Positions 61,084-64,000 of a DNA stretch of 64,000 nucleotides are shown one piece after another. Source of the DNA: Streptomyces sp. NBC_00083 (GTDB lineage Bacteria; Actinomycetota; Actinomycetes; Streptomycetales; Streptomycetaceae); contig NZ_JAPELY010000001.1 of assembly GCF_026343295.1 (NCBI RefSeq), forward strand, positions 2,976,001-3,040,000, written 5' to 3'. Position 1 is the stretch's first letter. Every line of letters starts with the position of its first letter. The translations under genes were made by a program, and so were the position numbers. The notes under the pieces were generated by a model that saw only the letters and a list, made by a program, of their open reading frames with translations, made no database searches and was not told the DNA's origin.

Positions 61084-61995
61084 ATGGCGGCGGCGCAGGT
61101 GACGAGACCGGAGCGGACGGACCGGACGGACCGTACGGCGGTCTCAACCACGCAACGCGAGATGGAGGAGCTGCCGTACATCGACGATGCGGCGAAGGTG
61201 GCCCCCCAGGACGCGCGCAAGTTGTCGAAGCTGTTCTTCGACCGGCTCCAGGTGCTGGAAGAAGGCACCCGGGAGTACCAGTACGCGCGCAACACGCTGA
61301 TCGAGATGAACCTGTCCCTGGTCCGCTTCGCGGCCGGCCGGTTCCGCAACCGCGGCACCGGTGACATGGAGGACGTCATCCAGGTCGGCACGATCGGTCT
61401 GATCAAGGCCATCGACCGGTTCGAGCTGTCGCGCGAGGTCGAGTTCTCCTCCTTCGCGGTGCCGTACATCGTCGGCGAGATCAAGCGGTTCTTCCGGGAC
61501 ACCACCTGGGCGGTCCACGTGCCGCGCCGGCTGCAGGAGCTGCGGGTCGAGATCGCCAAGGGCAAGGAGCACCTGGCGCTCCAGCTCGACCGCGACCCGA
61601 CGGTCAAGGAACTCGCCGCGCATCTGAAGCTGAGCGAGGACGAGGTCATAGAGGGGCTCGTGGCCGCCAACGGCTACACCGCCGGCTCCCTCGACATGTC
61701 GCCCGACGGGGACGAGGGCGGCGGCCAGGCCCCCACCGTCAAGGGCCGCACCCTCGCCGACTGCATCGGTGCCGACGACCCCGGCATGGAGAAGGTCGAG
61801 GACCTTCACTCGCTGGCGCCCCTGATGCGTGAACTGAGCGAGCGGGAGCGGCGGATCGTGGACATGCGCTTCGGTCAGGAGCTGACCCAGGCGGAGATCG
61901 GCCAGGAACTCGGCGTCTCCCAGATGCAGGTCTCACGTCTGCTGTCGCGCATCCTGGCCAAGCTGCGCACGGGCATGGTCGACACGACCGTGTGA
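61084..61995 (+). CDS. SigB/SigF/SigG-subfamily RNA polymerase sigma factor
   Basis: The protein has 303 residues from ATG 61084, GGAGG seven bases upstream. Region 2 (NTLIEMNLSLVRFAAGRFRN, DMEDVIQVGTIGLIKAIDRF, FSSFAVPYIVGEIKRFFRD), region 3 (VHVPRRLQELRVEI, LTVGS-like PTVKELAAHLKL) and region 4 (LMRELSERERRIVDMRF, QAEIGQELGVSQMQVSRLL) match the stress/sporulation SigB-type group common in Streptomyces. Anti-sigma genes are not adjacent. The stop is 45 bp before a perfect 62-bp palindrome. Confidence 0.93.
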   Translation: MAAAQVTRPERTDRTDRTAVSTTQREMEELPYIDDAAKVAPQDARKLSKLFFDRLQVLEEGTREYQYARNTLIEMNLSLVRFAAGRFRNRGTGDMEDVIQVGTIGLIKAIDRFELSREVEFSSFAVPYIVGEIKRFFRDTTWAVHVPRRLQELRVEIAKGKEHLALQLDRDPTVKELAAHLKLSEDEVIEGLVAANGYTAGSLDMSPDGDEGGGQAPTVKGRTLADCIGADDPGMEKVEDLHSLAPLMRELSERERRIVDMRFGQELTQAEIGQELGVSQMQVSRLLSRILAKLRTGMVDTTV

Positions 61996-62040
61996 GCGCG
62001 CCGACCGCCGCGACCGTGCCATGAGTGAGCATGCGGTGTC

Positions 62041-62102
62041 ATGAGTGATGTGAGTGAGGGGGCCACCCGGATCCGGGTGGCCCCCTCACTCACATCACTC
62101 AT
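62041..62102. terminator. Perfect 62-bp palindrome, bidirectional terminator
   Basis: The 31-base left arm (starting atgagtgatg) is exactly complementary to the right arm with no spacer; the centre is at 62071/62072 within ggatcc. It lies between two converging genes, as expected for a terminator that works on both strands. Its perfect, loopless symmetry is unusual. Confidence 0.85.
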
Positions 62103-62124
62103 CGTCCGTCCCGCGTACCTCTCG

Positions 62125-63582
62125 TCACGCCCGCTGCGCGGCGACGAGTTCGGCGGCCTCCTCGTCGGTGGCGACCGAGGGCGGCGAGCCGTCGAGGGGC
62201 TTGCGCGCCGTCTCCTTCATGGCGAACGCGGCCACCAGGCCGATCGCGGCGGCGAGCATCGTGTAGAACGCGGGCATCAGGTCGTTGCCGGTGGCGCCGA
62301 TCAGACCCTGGACCACCAGCGGCGTCGTACCGCCGAACAGCGACACCGAGATGTTGAACCCGATGGAGAGCGAGCCGTAGCGGGCCTCGGTCGGGAAGAG
62401 GGCGGGCAGCGCCGAGGACATGGTGCCCATGTAGCAGACCAGGGCGAGGCCGAGGGCGAGGAGTCCGGTGAAGACCGCGACCGTGCTGCCCTGCTTGATC
62501 AGCAGGAAGCTGGGCACGGCGAGCACGATGAAGGCGAGCGAGCCGCCGATGAGGACGGGACGCCGGCCGACCCGGTCGGAGAGGCGTCCCACCGAGTTGA
62601 TGAGCGCCATCAGGACGATCATCACGGCCACGATGGACATGAGCCCGCCGGTCTCGTCGAAGCCGAGCGTCGAGAGGTACGTCGGCATGTACGAGAGCAG
62701 CATGTAGTCGGTGATGTTGAACGCGGCGACCAGCGCGAGGCACAGCAGCATCGCCCGTCCGTTGCCGAAGAGGATCTGCTTGAGCGGCATCTTCTCGCGC
62801 TCGGCGCCGGGACCGCCCGCCTCCTCCAGCTTCTTGAACGCGGGCGACTCGTCCAGCTTCAGCCGCAGGTAGAGGCCCACGAGGCCGAGCGGCCCGGCCA
62901 CCAGGAACGGGACGCGCCAGCCCCACTGCTGCATCGCGTCGTCGCTGAGCACCACGGTCAGCACGGTCACCAGGGACGCGGCGACGGTGTAGCCGATCAG
63001 CGTGCCGAACTCCAGGAACGATCCCCAGAACCCGCGGCGCTTGTCGGGCGCGTACTCCGCGATGAAGGTGGCGGCGCCGCCGTACTCGCCGCCCGTCGAG
63101 AAGCCCTGGACCATGCGGCACAGGATGAGCAGCGCGGGCGCCCACAGGCCGATCGTCCCGTAGCTGGGGATCAGGCCTATCGAGAGCGTCGCCGCGGCCA
63201 TCATGATCATGGTGAGGGCGAGGATCTTTTTGCGGCCGACCCGGTCGCCGAGCGGCCCGAAGAACATGCCGCCGAGCGGCCTGACGAGGAACGCGGCGGC
63301 GAACGTCGCCAGCGACGCGATGACCTGCATGGTGTCACCGGCGCCGGAGAAGAAGACCTTGCCGATGACCACGGCGAGGTAGGAGTAGACGCCGAAGTCG
63401 AACCACTCCATGGCGTTGCCGAGCGCCGTGGCCTTGACCGCGCGCTTGACGGCGGCCTCGTCGGTGACCGTGATGTCGGAACGGCGCAGGGCGGGGTTGC
63501 GCCTGCGGTGGATCGCCCTGAACAGCGGACGGTGCCGGGCCACTGCTTCCGGCTCTGGTTGGTGATCCTCGGTGCTCAGCAC
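62125..63582 (-). CDS. MHS-family MFS transporter (ProP-like)
   Basis: The protein has 485 residues from GTG 63582 (MLSTEDHQPEP) with gagagag upstream. It has 12 helices and the family marks: GNAMEWFDFGVYSYLAVVIG, RPLGGMFFGPLGDRVGRKK, QGFSTGGEYGGAATFIAEY, RRGFWGSFLEFG, and the repeat GRLSDRVGRRPVL in the second half. Members take up betaine, proline, citrate, ketoglutarate or shikimate with protons. The substrate cannot be read. It converges on the sigma gene. Confidence 0.92.
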   Translation of the reverse strand: MLSTEDHQPEPEAVARHRPLFRAIHRRRNPALRRSDITVTDEAAVKRAVKATALGNAMEWFDFGVYSYLAVVIGKVFFSGAGDTMQVIASLATFAAAFLVRPLGGMFFGPLGDRVGRKKILALTMIMMAAATLSIGLIPSYGTIGLWAPALLILCRMVQGFSTGGEYGGAATFIAEYAPDKRRGFWGSFLEFGTLIGYTVAASLVTVLTVVLSDDAMQQWGWRVPFLVAGPLGLVGLYLRLKLDESPAFKKLEEAGGPGAEREKMPLKQILFGNGRAMLLCLALVAAFNITDYMLLSYMPTYLSTLGFDETGGLMSIVAVMIVLMALINSVGRLSDRVGRRPVLIGGSLAFIVLAVPSFLLIKQGSTVAVFTGLLALGLALVCYMGTMSSALPALFPTEARYGSLSIGFNISVSLFGGTTPLVVQGLIGATGNDLMPAFYTMLAAAIGLVAAFAMKETARKPLDGSPPSVATDEEAAELVAAQRA

Positions 63583-63867
63583 GACGTCTCTCTCGTTCGA
63601 CAATAGGAGGGTGCGCCCTACATGGAACTCCCTGGGAGCGGCGCGCATGCATGGCAAAGGTCCCCCGCCGGGGGACCAACGGCCCGTGCCGGCTCAGGAC
63701 TCAAGTCCTTGCGCGCGGCACCGGCGGGAACCGCCGAAGGGGCCGCTGACGACGGAGAGCGCGGCGCGAATGTTCCCGCGCCACGCTGCTCCCGCGTCCC
63801 GGCGCCCGCCCCGCCCGTCCACGCGCTCGGCCTGCGGCCGGGGGACGGGCCGGGGGGCCGGCCGGGG

Positions 63868-64000
63868 TCAGTCCTTGAGGGTGTCCTTGGCCTTCTCCTT
63901 GGCCTGCCGGGCATCGCCCTTCACCTGCTCGGCGCGGCCCTCCGCGGTGCGGCTCTCATTGCCCACCATGCGGCCCATCGCCTCCTTGGCCTTGCCCTTG
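63868..64000 (-). CDS. CsbD family protein (5' cut by window end)
   Basis: The last 43 codons are visible: KGKAKEAMGRMVGNESRT, AEGRAEQVKGDARQAKEKAK and DTLKD then stop. This is the usual CsbD pattern of short charged amphipathic repeats (GKxKExxGxxxGNE, AxGxxxQxKG). CsbD proteins are small, soluble and controlled by SigB-type sigma factors in Gram-positive bacteria. The start lies beyond the window. Confidence 0.9.
   Translation of the reverse strand, partial: KGKAKEAMGRMVGNESRTAEGRAEQVKGDARQAKEKAKDTLKD

Noticed and set aside
62041..63606. A 521-codon plus-strand frame opposite the MHS transporter
   Set aside because: It begins inside the terminator palindrome and is rich in H, R, D and G in the antisense pattern; the minus strand encodes a textbook transporter.
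1..64000. tRNA, rRNA, IS elements, integrase or attachment sites
   Set aside because: I looked for cloverleaf-like conserved arms (ggttcgaatcc-type), transposase motifs and terminal repeats and saw none; short or divergent cases could be missed without a covariance search.

Overview
The window is about 72% GC with strong third-position GC bias. It carries intergenic repeat cassettes, a c-di-AMP riboswitch before a LysM/transglycosylase gene, many -10 boxes of the TAGnnT type directly upstream of start codons, and family types (ECF42 sigma, SPW protein, SigB-type sigma, twin crcB) that together point to Streptomyces or a very close relative. It reads as an accessory-rich chromosomal stretch. 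I see no rRNA, tRNA, CRISPR array or insertion sequence.

Left edge (1-4.7 kb): a styrene-monooxygenase-type flavoenzyme (5' cut), a TPR protein, an all-trans polyprenyl diphosphate synthase and a convergent 2OG-Fe(II) oxygenase. This looks like the right-hand end of a terpenoid-type locus. A 600-bp block of three tandem composite repeats (4.9-5.5 kb) separates it from the rest. 5.6-11.9 kb: SPW membrane protein, methyltransferase, a truncated esterase remnant, GNAT, ECF42 sigma factor, beta-carbonic anhydrase, a collapsed divergent pair (MarR remnant / TIGR03086 remnant) and a VOC protein. 12-18.7 kb: secreted 5'-nucleotidase, an ArsB-like permease with a USP protein, a fluoride riboswitch driving crcB1-crcB2, a PAP2 phosphatase and a leaderless gene with weak resemblance to cysteinyl-tRNA synthetase.

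18.8-31 kb: RraA-like protein, riboswitch-controlled LysM lytic transglycosylase, methyltransferase, STAS protein, an orphan DUF4157 (eCIS-effector-like) protein, then a salvage-flavoured group (DHFR-like, yeast-type cytosine deaminase, HAD, secreted adenosine deaminase) and a secreted glycoside hydrolase. 31-43.5 kb: PAS-LuxR regulator divergent from a CYP102 P450-reductase fusion with a palindrome between them, an MDR oxidoreductase, efeO-efeB, a phosphoesterase with a sortase-like tail, a GH25 muramidase and an APC permease.

43.7-47.6 kb: an uncharacterised two-gene unit, a P-loop ATPase followed by a membrane-anchored type I periplasmic-binding protein without any permease. This is my best candidate for an undescribed system. 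47.7-64 kb: Asp23 and DUF1232 proteins, a CBS-type PLP enzyme, a His-rich methyltransferase, amidase, MFS exporter, an internally deleted alpha/beta hydrolase, tautomerase with a palindromic operator, an ABC exporter divergent from its likely NarL-type two-component system, glutaminase, a SigB-type sigma factor and an MHS transporter separated by a perfect 62-bp palindrome, and the 3' part of a CsbD gene.

Three genes are clearly decayed by deletion or frameshift (near 7.4, 10.5 and 54.7 kb). Function calls rest on motifs and family knowledge read by eye. No database search was run.
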